Assembly: GCA_951799445.1 (NCBI GenBank)
Contig: OX637290.1
Coordinates: 26,964,987 to 27,028,986 of the forward strand
Length of the DNA: 64,000 nucleotides
Origin: Pseudisothecium myosuroides
Lineage: Eukaryota; Streptophyta; Bryopsida; Hypnales; Lembophyllaceae
Direction of reading: 5' to 3'
The translations under genes were made by a program, and so were the position numbers. This document shows positions 11,720 to 24,649 of the stretch, piece by piece (the stretch's first letter is position 1; every line of letters begins with the position of its first letter). The notes below the pieces were generated by a model. That model searched no databases. It worked only from the letters and a program-made list of their open reading frames with translations, and was not told the origin of the DNA.

Positions 11720-13900
11720 CTGTACCATACTGTCCAAATACTCCCGACGGAATCGGCATACTGGAAAAATGTCATGCACAAGACAAAGCTGGAGATAAAA
11801 ATCGATTGCACTTAAGGAAACCAAATTGTTCATGAAACAAGTAAGCGAGGACAGCAAAGACAAACAGAGAGAGTTATGACTAATAATTAGCAGTCACCCT
11901 AGTTTTCAAGATCAAGTCCATCACGATGTAAATATTTCAACTACAACAGTACTCTTTACCAAACCATAGGCATTGACTGCAATAAGCTCGTCTGCAAACA
12001 CCGTTGGGTATACGAACAACAGATGTCTAAACTAAGGACTATATGGACTACTATAGACATGCAACTGTGTTGTACAACTCTCTGTGTGACCAGTCGAGAG
12101 GTCAACAAAATTGTTGATCACTACAGTGAAACCCTCTCTCACACGACAACTGTAGCGCACTTCATACTTGGACAATCGAAATGACTCCCTAAAGCGGAAT
12201 ATTCAGTCCCAGGCGACATCAACGTGAATCTCCAAAGGTGACCTGACGCAGCATTGGTGAAACTGGTACATCGATGAGCAAGGGTGAGTCAATACACCAA
12301 TAGCTATACCCACAATAAGCTCCCAACACCACCTTGTTCCCCTCTCTCCACGAACTAGAAAAGGAACAACAATGAGAGCGTGAATGACTGTTTCTGGTAT
12401 TTAGATTCTCTGAAATAATAACCAAACTTCCAGTTCAGCGCCTCGATTACAACGACAAGCCAGTTCACTTGATAAGTAACAAAAAAATCGATCGCGAAGA
12501 AGAAAGACGACAAGAAGCCGTTCGTACAAACAACTGGACACCTTTGGATTGCATACACCTTCTGAATACGAAAATCTGCTGATGACAGAGGGAACCTCTA
12601 GAATGGAAAAAAGCGCTTGCAATCTGCTGATAACCGAGAGAACATCTAAGCATGGAAACAAGCTCTTGCGTTTCCTCAGGGAGCGCGCTTGATCACGATT
12701 GTATACCAACACAAGAAGCAGAAAGACGGCGGGGTTCCTTCTTTTCTCAACTGAGCTAGAGACACCCGACATTGCATACTTCCGAAAGCTCGGGGGAAGG
12801 TGAAAAGAGAACACCCTGCCTTCCACACATGCATTCTACACACCGACAGAACACGAGCATGCACTGCAGAACGCCCCTCGCGTCTGCAAAGACATGTACC
12901 ACAGTAACAGAGACGACTACGAAGATGGCGTGGGCGACAACCAAATCCCCTGAAAAGTAGGACGCCAAAACACAGTAGCATTCCAAACCCAGAGAAAAGA
13001 AACTGAAGAGCCCGCACGAAGCAAACACATATAAGCATACCACCCGTTTGCAGTTCTCTTCGCCTAGCAGTCAAACCGCAAGCAAGCGGCGCAATCTGAC
13101 CGCAGTATAAACCCAACACACACGTCTGTCAGCAACACCCTCTCTCGCTCTCTCCCTCTCTCCCTCACACACACACACAACAGTAGAAGTTCAGGAATTA
13201 CTCTCAACGAGAGATTACTTCCTTCGCTTGCCCTAATTCAATCAGCTGTACATAATCTGTTCGAAACTAGAGCTCAGGGATACCCAAAGCTCTGATCGTT
13301 AAAACTCAACTCGCAGCCAAAGCAGGTGACTATGGAAAACCGACTGATTCTCTCACAGAAAGCTTCCCCCCGAGTTCATTCACATGTTCACACAGAAGAT
13401 TGCAGCATTCTGTAATGACTTTCACTGTCTCTCTCTCCCTCCCTCTCTAATCCTTCTCGAACAATCCGCGCAAACCCCACCCAACCCAACAACACGTACA
13501 CAATTTCCAAACAGCACACGCACCAGCAAGATCACAAAACAACCACCTTGTGTTCACCTCGGTGTCTCCGCCTCCGAACCCCCAGTTCTCCTGCAATCTC
13601 AATCCCTTCCCTTCACACAGTTCACAAACTTCACATACCCTTCGCTTCCTTGCAGGCCACCTTGCTTTTGCAGGCCACCACCCCCTTCTTCTTCCCCCTT
13701 GTGATCCCCCTCCCTCTGCTTCTGAGTTTTCCAATGCACTGACTGACTGAAGCAGCAATCATCAAGCGAAGCAGCAGCCGCAACTGAAGGCTACAACTGC
13801 TGAAGTCCCCAGGCAGGCAGGGCCTTAAATCCTGAGCGCGGGGGGCACGATAGAGGCGCACAGACAAGAGTGACAGACAGACTGAGAGACAGACCGGCGG
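11470..13900 (-). promoter_or_regulatory. Leader and promoter region of the demethylase gene
   Basis: A good splice acceptor (coding strand TGCCATTGTGTGCAG, boundary at 11518) lies 48 bp before the start codon, so at least one non-coding leader exon is expected upstream. I could not choose its donor. The region is GC-richer than the surrounding intergenic DNA, with CA repeats (11682-11717) and CT/GA tracts near 13138-13166 and 13424-13450. These are common near plant promoters. Reading frames of up to 147 codons at 12401-13119 look like chance. Composition falls back to AT-rich just after 13.9 kb, which suggests transcription starts before that point. Confidence 0.45.
11682..11717. repeat. 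(AC)n dinucleotide microsatellite
   Basis: An uninterrupted run of 18 AC units lies in the presumed leader intron of the demethylase gene. It is a likely length polymorphism. Confidence 0.95.
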
Positions 13901-14183
13901 GTTTTGTTTGGGAAGGGATGAGTGGAGTCGCCTTGGGTTTCGTTTTCGGGGCTTTTACGGTACAACTTTACTTTATATTTTGCGGAAATTGCAATTCTGT
14001 GATTTGCGTGGATGTGCTGAGTGGGCCTGGAAGCGAGTCTGGAAGTCTGTAAGTTATCATGCTTTGACTACATGGATGGATTTCGCCTAACTTACGCAGC
14101 AATCGATGCGGTTGGGTGATCGCGTTTCCTTCGTAGCAATAAGTTTTTCTTTTAAACCAAGCTAAGAAAATAATTTTACCTGC
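13901..14183. other. Transition from gene island to repeats
   Basis: Only short frames are present and no motif is recognised. Composition changes to AT-rich within this stretch, and repeat copy A begins at its end. Confidence 0.4.
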
Positions 14184-15800
14184 AAGAGAGGTGGCAAGCA
14201 CTGAGTGGAGGATGGATGTTTTCATGAGGTTTATTTACATTAATTGATGAAGTATGTTGATTTGGTATAATTTTGGTAGGAATGTGAATAGTTTGGTCGA
14301 ATATGTTTCATGGTTGTTGTGCAAGGTTTTGAATCAGTTTTACGATTGCATGGGAACGTGACGAGAATTGGCAGAATTAAGAATTCGACGTCAAGAATTC
14401 TGTCAATCAAGCCAAATTTTGTTTTGTCTGCACTCCAGTCAATTCTACGTCAATTCTAGAATCTAGCCAATCATAGAATCTAGCCAATTTTAGAATCCGA
14501 CCAATCATAGAACCCTGTCAATTTTAGAACCTTGTCAGTCATAGAATCCTACCAGTATTTTGTTAATCTTAGAATCCTTTCAATTTTAGAATCCGGCCAA
14601 TCATACAATCCTCTCAATTTAAGAGTCAGGCCAATCTTAGAATCCTGTTAGTCAATTTTAGAATCTGGCCAATCATAAATCCTATTAATCCTAGTCTAAA
14701 TGGAAAGAAAAGGAAATATTGGCAGAAATGACGAATCTTTCAATTTACTCAAATTTTATTTTACCTTAAAGGCTCCAAATTGGCATTCCCCTCCCTAGTA
14801 ATAAAATAGAGAGTGACGATTCTATGTTTGAAATCTTTTCAATTCAATCAGATTTTATTTTGCCTCATATCTTTTAGATTCATATTCCCCTATCTTATAT
14901 TAAAGTAGTGGGTGGCAAAATAGACCACATTCTACTAATCAACTTTAAGAACCAATTTGTATCTTGATGGAAAGAAAAAAAACCTTGTAGAAATGAAGAT
15001 TCTCTCCTTGGAATCTTTTCAATTTAGTCAAATTTTATTTTACTTCAAAAGTGCCAGATTCACTCTTGCTTTCCTTGAATCAAAGTATTACAACTAAAAT
15101 TTAAAAGAGCCTAAAATAGATGGTGGTTAAATTGACCCTCTAGTAAGCTTGGGCTATTTGATTGTTGTCAAAAGAAAGTGGAGTGATTTTTGTAAAACAA
15201 ACAAATAAAAACCATGAGCATGGACTTTTGTCATGCAATTTTTGGAGAATATGTCCACTTGTGATCAAATGAACCCTTATGGTAATTAATTATCCATTCT
15301 TTGAAAATAGAGGGGACCAAAAAATAGAGCACCAATGCACTAACAATCATTGCAAATGGGCTTGATGTTGTTAGGCATTTATTTGATTGTAGGACCTAAG
15401 CGATTTGTAAAATAGCTCCAATCCAATCTACTTCTAACCAATACTAGGACTTAGGTGTTGTCTCATAGTTGATTGATTGTAGTATTTAATTATTAGTAAC
15501 AATTAATTGATTGTGAGAACCACGTGTTGTTTGACAATTAATTGATTGTAGAACCCATAAGGTTCAGATATACACATTTCAATCTAATCTACAATTATTA
15601 ACTTATCAATGTAGGACCTATAAGCTTCTATAATCATTTTAGCACAATCAACAGTTAATTCATTGTAAAATCCACGAGGCTCTAAAATGTTTTTAGTCCA
15701 ATCTAAAGTTGAGCCAACATTAATGGTTGTTTTGTCATCCCATAAAGTTACATAGTTCCTACAAGGGTGATGGTACAAGGGTGACTTTAAATTAGCAATT
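14184..15800 (+). repeat. Long composite repeat, copy A
   Basis: Starts near CACTGAGTGGAGGATGG and runs through a 17-bp minisatellite, degenerate units of about 200 bp (TCAAATTTTATTTTGCCTC type), and a well-conserved single-copy core. The part at about 15060-15555 is almost identical to copy B at about 20860-21355. There is no open reading frame. I see no LTR ends, primer-binding site or clear terminal inverted repeat, so the class is unknown. Confidence 0.8.
14440..14695 (+). repeat. 17-bp minisatellite in repeat copy A
   Basis: Alternating 17-mers of the type AGAATCTAGCCAATCAT and AGAATCCTGTCAATTTT follow each other with many substitutions. The same array occupies the same position in copies B and C, so it belongs to the repeat. 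Confidence 0.8.
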
Positions 15801-15862
15801 TTTTTGTAAGACTAATGTAAGTAAGGGACAAGATCATCAAATCTTTGTCAAGTTTCTTTTAT

Positions 15863-16448
15863 TTAATCCCTTAAATTCCAAGGCCATTTTTCTGTCAAAA
15901 ACCACTCAAAACTGTCATTTCTATTGCACTTGCCCAAGAAAGCAAAAAAAACATTTTTTTAAGAATCTAACCGTAAAATCTTGTACTTCACTTGTCTGAG
16001 ATCATGTGGTAAAAATTTCATCAAATTTGACTGTACGGATTAGAAGATATTAGCATTCAAAGTTGGACAAAAAGTTTTTTTTCAAGAACATCCTTAGATT
16101 GCCCAAAAAACAAGATTGTCCATAACGTTCTCATCACTTGTCCAAATAGAATGAATCAAAGCTTCAAATGTAGACACAAATATGATATTTGAGAAAAAAA
16201 TTAAAAACTAAAAAAATCCTTTTTTTGTGATTTCTTTTGGGTTGCCCCTTAAGCTGCTTTTTGGACTTAAAGTGGCATACTTTTGCTCCCAAGCACCGAT
16301 TGTAATAAAAATTACATTCTCTTAAAGCTAATTTGATTTTCTATCTTCAAAAAAAATTTCTAAAAATAAAGTGAAAAAATTGAGATCACACAAGCCTACC
16401 CAAAATCCCAACAGTCCCACGTACGGACTTTGGGACTTTAGGGGTTAA
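15863..16448 (+). mobile_element. TTAA element 1, 586 bp, shortened
   Basis: The left end is TTAATCCCTTAAATTCCAAG and the right end is GACTTTAGGGGTTAA. The interior (CACTCAAAACTGTCATTTCT near the left end, GAATGAATCAAAGCTTC in the middle) is shared with the elements at 21599 and 44123, but the copy is about 350 bp shorter, so it carries internal deletions. It lies just downstream of repeat copy A. It is non-coding. Confidence 0.75.
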
Positions 16449-17654
16449 ATTAAATTTTGACAAAAGCTAAATATTTGAACAATTTCCAAATTTTTTTTCC
16501 ATGCGTACAAAAAAAATTCTAACAATTTTGGCATCTATTTTTACAATTACTTTTTTGGTCCAACCTGCACTTTATATAAAATACATTGATTTATCCTATT
16601 AGTACATATGATACTAATTTACAAAATCATCATTTTTGTAGCGTATAAATAGAATTAGTGCATGTTGATATACTATTGCATTATACAAAGCTCCTATTCT
16701 ACCATTTATTTTTAGTAATGACATTGGTTTAAGAATGACACTAACTTTGAGCCCTAACTAATTAAAAAAATTAATTAAGCTTGATTCTAGTCAACTCGGA
16801 AGTAGTTGAAAATGCACCTAATGTTAATAGGATTGTAAACAAAAGTAAAAAAGAATTCATGATAAAATCCATTGATTCACTAATAGAATGATAAGCAATT
16901 GTAAACAAGAAAGAAAACAAGAGCCAAAATTTTTTGAGCTGCGGTATATAGTGTGAAGTAACTTGGATGCACTTCACCAGCCCATAAGTGCAATGTATTT
17001 GTAGGATTATAAATGAAAAGTGGGAAGCCCTTATTTTTTATTTTCAAATGATGAAGTTTAAAAGTAAGTGTCACAAGGTTTTAGAATAAAGGATTGAATT
17101 TTCTAATGAATTCCTTATTTGAGGTAGTACTTCAATGCTTTTTTGTGTTTTTGGCCTTAAAAATTAAAGATTCTAAAGAATTTTACTAATCTATCTAAAG
17201 AAAAACAATATCATCTATTGATGAGGACAAATATATTTAGTAACTTTCAACAACCGCATAAAGAGAGTAGTAAAGTGCTACCAAAAAAGTTCCATTTGTT
17301 GGTGATCTCTAATTTTCCACTAACAACGGCTTAAAAGTCGTTGAAGGGGCACTCATACTATGATATGAAAGGGCGTTTTGTACAAAACCACCTTCATAAT
17401 AACAAACAAATGAGCAAGATATTAAAGATATCAAACTCAAATATAAAATAGACTACCATAATTTAGTAGCAACATTGACAAATGAGTGTTTAGTAGTTAT
17501 TAAAAATGTAAAAATAAGATTCAATGGCAATCAACTGATTTTGTACTAGTATGCAACTTTTAGGATGTTGAACAAAGTTACCTTAGAAAGAGATTCAAAC
17601 TTGAAACCTTTTTAGTTTTGACTTAGAGTAGTTTTGACTTAGAGTAGTTTACCA
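16449..17654. other. AT-rich intergenic DNA
   Basis: No gene, conserved motif or clear repeat was recognised. Frames of up to 68 codons on the minus strand at 16771-17074 look random and resemble no known protein. Confidence 0.5.
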
Positions 17655-18165
17655 CAATGTTGAATCTCAACAGATCTTTCGGGATGCCAACGGATCCCTC
17701 AAGAGTTAGCCGACTTCTTGGGATGCCAATGGATCCTTTTGGATGCCGTCAAATTCCTCAAGATCCCTCAAGAGTCAACGTGTCAGCCGACCCCTCAGGA
17801 TCCTTCAATAGTCAGCCGACCCTTCAGAATCCTTCAAGAGTCAGCCTGTCAGCCGACTCCTCGGAATCCTTGAAGAGCCAACTTGTCAGCCGACCCCTTG
17901 GAATCCTTGAAGAGCCAGTTTGTCAGCTGACCTCTTGAAATCCCTCAAGAGTCAATGTATCAACCGACCCCTCAGAATCCTGTAAGGGTCAACCGACCCC
18001 TCGGGATACCAATGGATCCTTTGGGATGCCTATGGATCTTTTTAGATGCCATTGGATCCCTTGGGATGCCGATGGATCCTTCTAGATGCCACCGGGGCCC
18101 TCGCAATGTTAGCAGATCTTTCGGGATGTTGATGGATCGCTTATGATGTAAACAAATTCTGCACA
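17655..18165 (+). repeat. 42-bp minisatellite, GC-rich, flanked by GGATGCC repeats
   Basis: The core (about 17760-17995) repeats a 42-bp unit around TGTCAGCCGACCCCTC and GGAATCCTTGAAGAGCC. On both sides, shorter units of the GGGATGCCAATGGATCC type recur. As 42 is divisible by three, the plus strand stays open over 93 and 63 codons (ADPSGSF-like, SADSSESL-like peptides), but there is no start context or recognisable domain. I call it a minisatellite, not a gene. Its composition is strikingly unlike its AT-rich surroundings. Confidence 0.8.
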
Positions 18166-19554
18166 GTGCCTTTGGGATCCTAAAAAATCAAATTCAATCC
18201 CATTGAATATTTGTTGTATCTTGTTAAGTCTATGAAATTTTGTTTTAAATTAATTACTGTAAGTATTTACCAATCTATGGAGTCTTGACCTATACAAATT
18301 ACTATTCTAGAAGTTTTTGATAGTGAATTCATTCACAAAACTATATATGAAAAATCAAGAATCAAATTCTTTATTTCTATTCATTGAAGTGATGAAGTTC
18401 TTTAGAAAGTATATGAACTTGCCAAAGATGTTTTTTACAATCTTAGCATATCAATGTCTTGTTAGGTTCTTGCTTCAATGCAACAATGATACAATTTTAA
18501 TAATGAATTACTTGTAATGAAAATGTTTCCAAAAATCACACAAAAAGGTGATGACAAAATGACACCACAAAAAATTCTATTTAGCACTTGGTGATTTCAA
18601 CTTACATCAATATGTTGGAAATCATTGAAAATGTGTTCTAATCAATTGTTTAATTGTGCTCTAGTGGTAAACTTCCACTAAAAGTTCGTTCTCTAAGTCC
18701 CAACCTAACTAGTTTCAACCTAAAGTTTTTGTCTCCTCGGTACTTTCTAAAAAAATTCAAATTTTTTTAAAGAAACTTCTTTGCATTTGAAATAATGAAA
18801 GTTTTTCTAAACCTTTCAATTCAATAGGCACATTCTGTAGATCCTTTGAACCGAATGGAGAATGATTTTTTTGTGAAATCGTCTTATTGAACACAAATAA
18901 ATAATCAAGATTTACTATATAAAATATGTGCATCTGTAATATTTCTATTAAATTCTCCACCTAAGTATGTTTTATGGTACAAGTTGAAATTATAAAACAA
19001 TCATACACTTCTCCTTCTAATGAACCTATACTAAAAATTCTCCGCTTATCTTCACAAATAAGGACAATTACTTCATACCAACCACAATTAGCGGGTATCA
19101 CTCCCTACGTCTTTCATTCTAAAAAAAAAAATAGTAGAGATGAATTTTTAGAAAGTATTGAGTCTCCCTTCTACCAAGGGTATGCACTGTAAGTATTATT
19201 CACACTCGCTCTTTGAAGTCAATCTTGGGATCTTAGAAGAACAAACTCTTCATTTATCCCAGCATTTACAACGACCACTCATTGGTTGGAGTTTTTTTTT
19301 CTCTCTCTACACCTAACTTGCTACTGATTGCACAAACACATAGTTACTATTATAAAATAAAAATTTATTTTATTGAGTCTTCTCGGCAAAAAAAAAAGAA
19401 TTCCATTCCACTCACTTTAGCATGTATTTTATTCAAAATTTTATGAATAAGTTATAAAATTTCAAAATACTTAATGTGACCAATCATTAAATTGTCATTA
19501 GGCTCAAGCATTTGGACAAGGTGCATCATCAATCTTAATCTATTCTTCATTTAG
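18166..19554. other. AT-rich intergenic DNA
   Basis: Nothing recognised. The segment TGCTCTAGTGGTAAAC near 18656 recalls a tRNA A-box, but no B-box follows at a suitable distance. Confidence 0.45.
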
Positions 19555-22500
19555 GCAAGAATTTATGGCATCCACTCGGTGGAAGATGAATGTTTTTATC
19601 CGTTTATTTACATAAAATTGATGAAGTGTGTTGAGAAATAGATTATTTATAATTTTTGTAAGAATGTCAATAGCTAAGTTGAAGATGATTTATGGTTGTT
19701 GTGCAAGAATTTAATTTAGTTTTGTGATTGCATGGAAACATAAAGAAAACTGGCAGAATTCATGATTCCACGTCAAGAATTCTGTCAATCAAGTTAGATT
19801 CCGTTTTGCTTGCACTCCAGTCAATTCTAGAATCCTAGAATTCTAGCAACTTTAGAATTTGACCAATTACAGAATCCTATCAGCTTTACAATCCAGCCAA
19901 TCACAAAATCTTGTCAATTTTAGAATCAACCCAATCCTAGAATCCGACCAATCATAGAATCCTAACAATTTTAGAATCTTGTTAATGCTGAAATCTTGTC
20001 AATTTCAGAATTTGGATAATCATAGAATCCTATCAATCCTAGAATCCTGTCAATTTTAAAATCCTATCAATCAAGTTAGATTTTACTCTGCTTCAAAAGC
20101 TCTTGACTCAAATCCCCCTTTTTAAAAATGGAGTAGAAGGTGGAAAATTAGATCCCATGCTTGTAACTGAAACCCATGAATCAATGCATATCTACATAAG
20201 AAGAAAAAAAAAACTTGCAAAAATGAAGATTCTATGGTTGGAATCTTGCTAGTTCAATTAGATTTTGTTTTGCCTCAAAGCCTCCATATTCACATTGCTC
20301 TTCCTAATATGAATGTAGATTCTTGGTATTAATGTAGAAGGTGAGGATTGTTTTTTGGAATCTTTTCATTTTAGTCAAATTTTATTTCAACTCAAACCAA
20401 CCAAATTCATATTCATCTACCTAGTATAAAAGTGGAAGGTGGCAAAAGATACCCCATGCTTGTAGCCAAGGCTACAAATCAATGCATGTATAAATTAAAT
20501 AAGAAGAAAAGGAAAAACTTGCAAAAATGACAAATCTTTCAATTCACTCAAATTTTATTTTGCTTCAAAGGCTCCAAATTGGCATTCCCCTCCCTAGTAA
20601 TAAAATAGAGGGTGACGATTCTATGTTTGAAATCTTTTCAATTCAATCAGATTTTATTTTGCCTCGTACCTTTTAGATTCATATTTTCTTATCTTATATT
20701 AAAGTAATGGGTGGCAAAATAGACCACATTCTACTAATCAACTTTAAGAACCAATTTGTATCTTGATGGAAAGAAGAATAAAAACTTGTGGAAATGAAGA
20801 TAATTCTTTCTTTGGAATCTTTTCAATTTAGTCAAATTTTATTTTGCTTCAATAGCGCCAGATTCACTCTTGCTTTCCTTGTATCAAAGTATTACAACTA
20901 AAATTTAAAAGAGCCTAAAATAGATGGTGGTTAAATTGACCCTCTAGTAAGCTTGGGCTATTTGATTGTTGTCAAAAGAAAGTGGAGTGATTTTTGTAAA
21001 ACAAACAAATAAAAACCATGAGCATGGACTTTTGTCATGCAATTTTTGAAGAATATGTCCACTTGTGATCAAATGAACCCTTATGGTAATTAATTATCCA
21101 TTCTTTGAAAATAGAGGGGACCAAAAAATAGAGCACCAATGCACTAACAATCATTGCAAATGGGCTTGATGTTGTTAGGCATTTATTTGATTGTAGGACC
21201 TAAGCGATTTGTAAAATAGCTCCAATCCAATCTACTTCTAACCAATACTAGGACTTAGGTGTTGTCTCATAGTTGATTGATTGTAGTATTTAATTATTAG
21301 TAACAATTAATTGATTGTGAGAACCACGTGTTGTTTGACAATTAATTGATTGTAGAATCCATAAATATTTTAGTCTAATCTACAGTTATTTACTTATCAT
21401 ATGTAGGACCTATAAGCTTCTATAATCATTTTAGTCCAATCAACAATAAATTGATTGTAAAATCCACAAGGTTCTAAAATGTTTTCTTTCCAAACTATTT
21501 AAGTTGAGCCAACATTGATGGTTGTCTCGTCATCCAATAAAGTTAGATAATGCTTCCATACCATCTTCTATGGGTCTCTAAATCAAACCTTGGTCACCTT
21601 AACCCCAAAGGACCAAGGCCTTTTTTTATTGCCCAAAAGCACTCAAAACTGCCATTTATATTGTTGAGAGTAAAAATAAATTGAAAATTGTTCTTTTTGC
21701 TTATCTAATTTTAGTATATGACACCTAACTAATATAAAAATGAATGGAAATTTTTGTAGTATTTTTTAATGCACAGATTGCAAAATATCTGTGTTTAAAG
21801 TGAAAAAGACAAGTCTTTTGGCACCTCGCTTGATTAGATTTTTTGAGTTTGAACCTTCTTAGTTTAAATTTTTTGCACTAAAAAATTTTGAGCTTTAATT
21901 CTTCATAGTAGGGAATTGAATTGAGGGTCTAGGAAAGAAAAAAATATTCAAAAAACTTAATTTTCAATCTATAAAAAATTGTTAAGTAGAAGTAGGTACA
22001 AGATAGAAGGAAAATCTAAATTATTAATATTAATGCCAATGGTGAGATTGTTCAAGCAAGAAAACTAAACCATATAATAATTGTTTTTGGAAAAATTGTA
22101 AAAATTGCATTCAGATTTGAATCCTACAAGTTATTTTTTCAGGAAGATGCTCGAATTGGCAAAAAAACAAGATTGTCCATAACTTTCACATCACTTATCC
22201 AAATGAAATGAATCAAAGCTTTACATGTATACAAATATATAATCTATGGAACAAAAAATTATAAAAAAACTCAAATTTTTGAATTTTTTTTTTGCTACCC
22301 AATTTCCCTTGTTTTGAACTTATGTGGGCATAACTTTTGTTCCTAGGCACCAATTGAAAAAAAATTATATTTTTATAAAGATAAAAGGATAATCATTTTT
22401 TCTATCTACAAAAAAGTTTCAAAAAAACATGAAAATTTTTTATTTCATAGATACCTATACAAAATCCAATTTGTTCCCTATAGGGACAATGGTCCTTTAG

Positions 22501-22990
22501 GAATTAAATATTATTTCAAGCGGCAATTGAAAGTCAAGCCCTTCATTCTATGGTAATCCTTGCAAATATTAAATATGTACTAAAAAAAAAGGAACTATTT
22601 TTAACTCCAACTTCATCCATTCCGAAGACATCTGTAGAGCTAATTATAAAAAGGGGTCTATTGTCTATTGTGTCACCCTCTATTTTAATATGATTCTAAA
22701 GCTCTTGAGGCAAGATAAAATTTCATTGAATTGAATAAATTCCAATGAATTCTTATTTTTGCAAGATTTCTTTCTTTTCCTATTTAGACATGAATTGAAT
22801 CATAAAGTTGGTCAATATAATGGGGTTTGTTTTTCCACCCTCTAATTTTAATACAAGATAGGGGAATATGAATTTAGAGGATATTTTAGACAAAATAAAA
22901 TTGCACTAGATTCAAGGATTCCAAATATAGAATCTTCACCCTTTCTATTAAGTGGTATTGTACATAGGTTGAATTTCCATGCATTCAAAT
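19555..22990 (+). repeat. Long composite repeat, copy B, with an inverted arm
   Basis: Same order as copy A: start near ATCCACTCGGTGGAAG, 17-bp minisatellite (19810-20075), more of the roughly 200-bp units than copy A, then the conserved core. Beyond the core the repeat continues past an inserted TTAA element (21599-22507) into sequence shared with copy C. The segment at about 22665-22945 is an inverted, diverged version of the 200-bp units at about 20530-20740, so the repeat has a long imperfect inverted arm. No coding region is seen. Confidence 0.75.
21599..22507 (+). mobile_element. TTAA element 2, inserted in repeat copy B
   Basis: The left end is TTAACCCCAAAGGACCAAGG and the right end is GGTCCTTTAGGAATTAA. 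Repeat copy C lacks the element and shows the empty site: CTTGGTCACTTTAAGTATT at 26074-26092, against TTGGTCACC-TTAA before and TTAA-ATATT after the element here. One TTAA in the empty site and two in the filled site prove a 4-bp TTAA duplication. The interior is shared with elements 1, 5 and 9 and is non-coding. Confidence 0.88.
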
Positions 22991-23168
22991 TCCATTTGGT
23001 AATGATGATGATACATATCCATGGCAAACATGGTGAGCCCTATATGAAGGTTAGACTAGGCACAAATTGAATAATTTTTGTTAAAAAGTGTCACAAGTCA
23101 TTCTTGTGATTGGTTTAGAGTGACATAGACCTCTTAAAATCTAATTTAGAAATTCAATTTGACACTTT

Positions 23169-24097
23169 TTTATCCCCAAATGTTCCATGACTATGTTTTC
23201 ATCAAAAACGCTCAAAAACTATCATTTTTAGTACAAGTACCAAATTTTTTTTTTAAACTTTTTTTTATACATCTAATCATAGGATCTAGTAGTATGCTGA
23301 CTTGAGAACACGTAGGAAAAATTTCAGAAATTTCCACCGCGTGGATTGCAAGATATAAACATTCAAATTCACTAAAATCTTTTTTTTGGCCTTACAAAAA
23401 ATAGGGCAGCTGCATTTCACAAGCTCACTTTTCTATGAAAAAATGTACAAAATGGTGGTATTTTTTTGGATTCTTCTTCCTAGAAAAGTTGGCTACATGC
23501 TTAAAAATTTTCAAATAATTTGGAATTGTACAACATAGAGGAAAAAAGTAGGAAGTAGGAAGAAGTAGAGAATAATTCAAAATACAAAATTGTTAAAATT
23601 TAATTATGGAATTAAAAAATGTCAATCACAATGGTTGTAATGTTGTAATAAACAATCTACATCTTGTGATTTTATTTTTTTCAAAAAACATTGAAAATTG
23701 AGTGAATAAACAACTTCAAAGTTTATTTTAGAGTAGAGAATCTATAACTGCCCGCAAACTAAAATTCTTCATAACTTTTGACTCATTGACCAAAATGGAA
23801 TATATGATTCAAAACTTTCCGCATATATATAAATCTAGAAAACCAATTTCAAATTTTTGTTTTTGAAAAAAGTGTTTTTTCTTGATCTGCCCAGACTTTT
23901 CAATTACAAAAAAAAGTAACATATTAGGCCATAACTTTTGATTCTTCTTTCCAAATGTCATGAAATTTAGTGCACATGAAAGACATTCCTTGTCCATACC
24001 TTCTATTAAAAATTCAGACTAAAATATGGAAATCTCTAGTCATACATACCTGTCCAAAAATTTCTATGTTGCTAAAAATAGCAGGCTGGTTAAATGT
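23169..24097 (+). mobile_element. TTAA element 3, old copy
   Basis: The left end is decayed to TTTATCCCCAAATGTTCC and the right end is nearly lost (GGCTGGTTAAATGTTGAA). The interior clearly matches the family, for example GGCCATAACTTTTGATTC near 23928 and ACCGCGTGGATTGCAAGAT near 23336, and the copy lies in the same orientation as the 40544 element. It is non-coding. Confidence 0.65.
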
Positions 24098-24649
24098 TGA
24101 ATATGACCCTCATATACCTTATAATTGTAGAAAAACTTTGATTTAGCATCACGGGTTTAGCATTTAGAATAATTTACTTAATGCATTGATTTATTCTATT
24201 ACTAAGGGCACAAAATCATTGTTATTGCATACTATTAGTTTTTGGAAATGAATACACTATAATAATATTTCAATTTGCACTTAATTAAAATCACATGACT
24301 TTGGTAAAGTAGTGTCAAAAATCTTCTAGTAAAATGAATCATGACACTTAAGTTAATTCAATTTGTGTACTTCAATGGTATAGTTATTTTTACTTGCATT
24401 ATTCTAAGAATAATGCAAATTTGCAAAGTGCATGTACTATTATGCAAGATTAATACTCCGCTTGCAACCTCTCAAAGATTTACAAGTTTGACTTACAACC
24501 AATTGTTCCATCATATTCTATTGGACTTACCATTGAATGTTTTCATAAACCATTAGAGCATCCGCACTATGCAACTTTCGTTGGATCCTAACAAGCTTGG
24601 AGCAATTTGGAAGACTCATTTAAGATGCACCATGCAATATTATTTGTCA
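24098..24649. other. AT-rich spacer before repeat copy C
   Basis: No gene is recognised. A 71-codon frame at 24341-24556 has no known relative and ordinary AT-rich composition. Confidence 0.4.

Noticed and set aside
12401..13119. Overlapping minus frames of up to 147 codons in the leader region
   Set aside because: No domain, Cys- and Leu-rich random look, several frames open at once because stops are rarer in this GC-richer stretch.
14184..15800. LTR retrotransposon reading of copies A, B and C
   Set aside because: No TG…CA ends, primer-binding site, polypurine tract or gag-pol remnant between the copies.
17657..18146. Two repetitive plus frames (93 and 63 codons)
   Set aside because: They are the translation of a minisatellite whose unit is a multiple of three; no start context, no splice partners.
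18656..18725. Possible tRNA gene near TGCTCTAGTGG
   Set aside because: No B-box and no cloverleaf can be formed.
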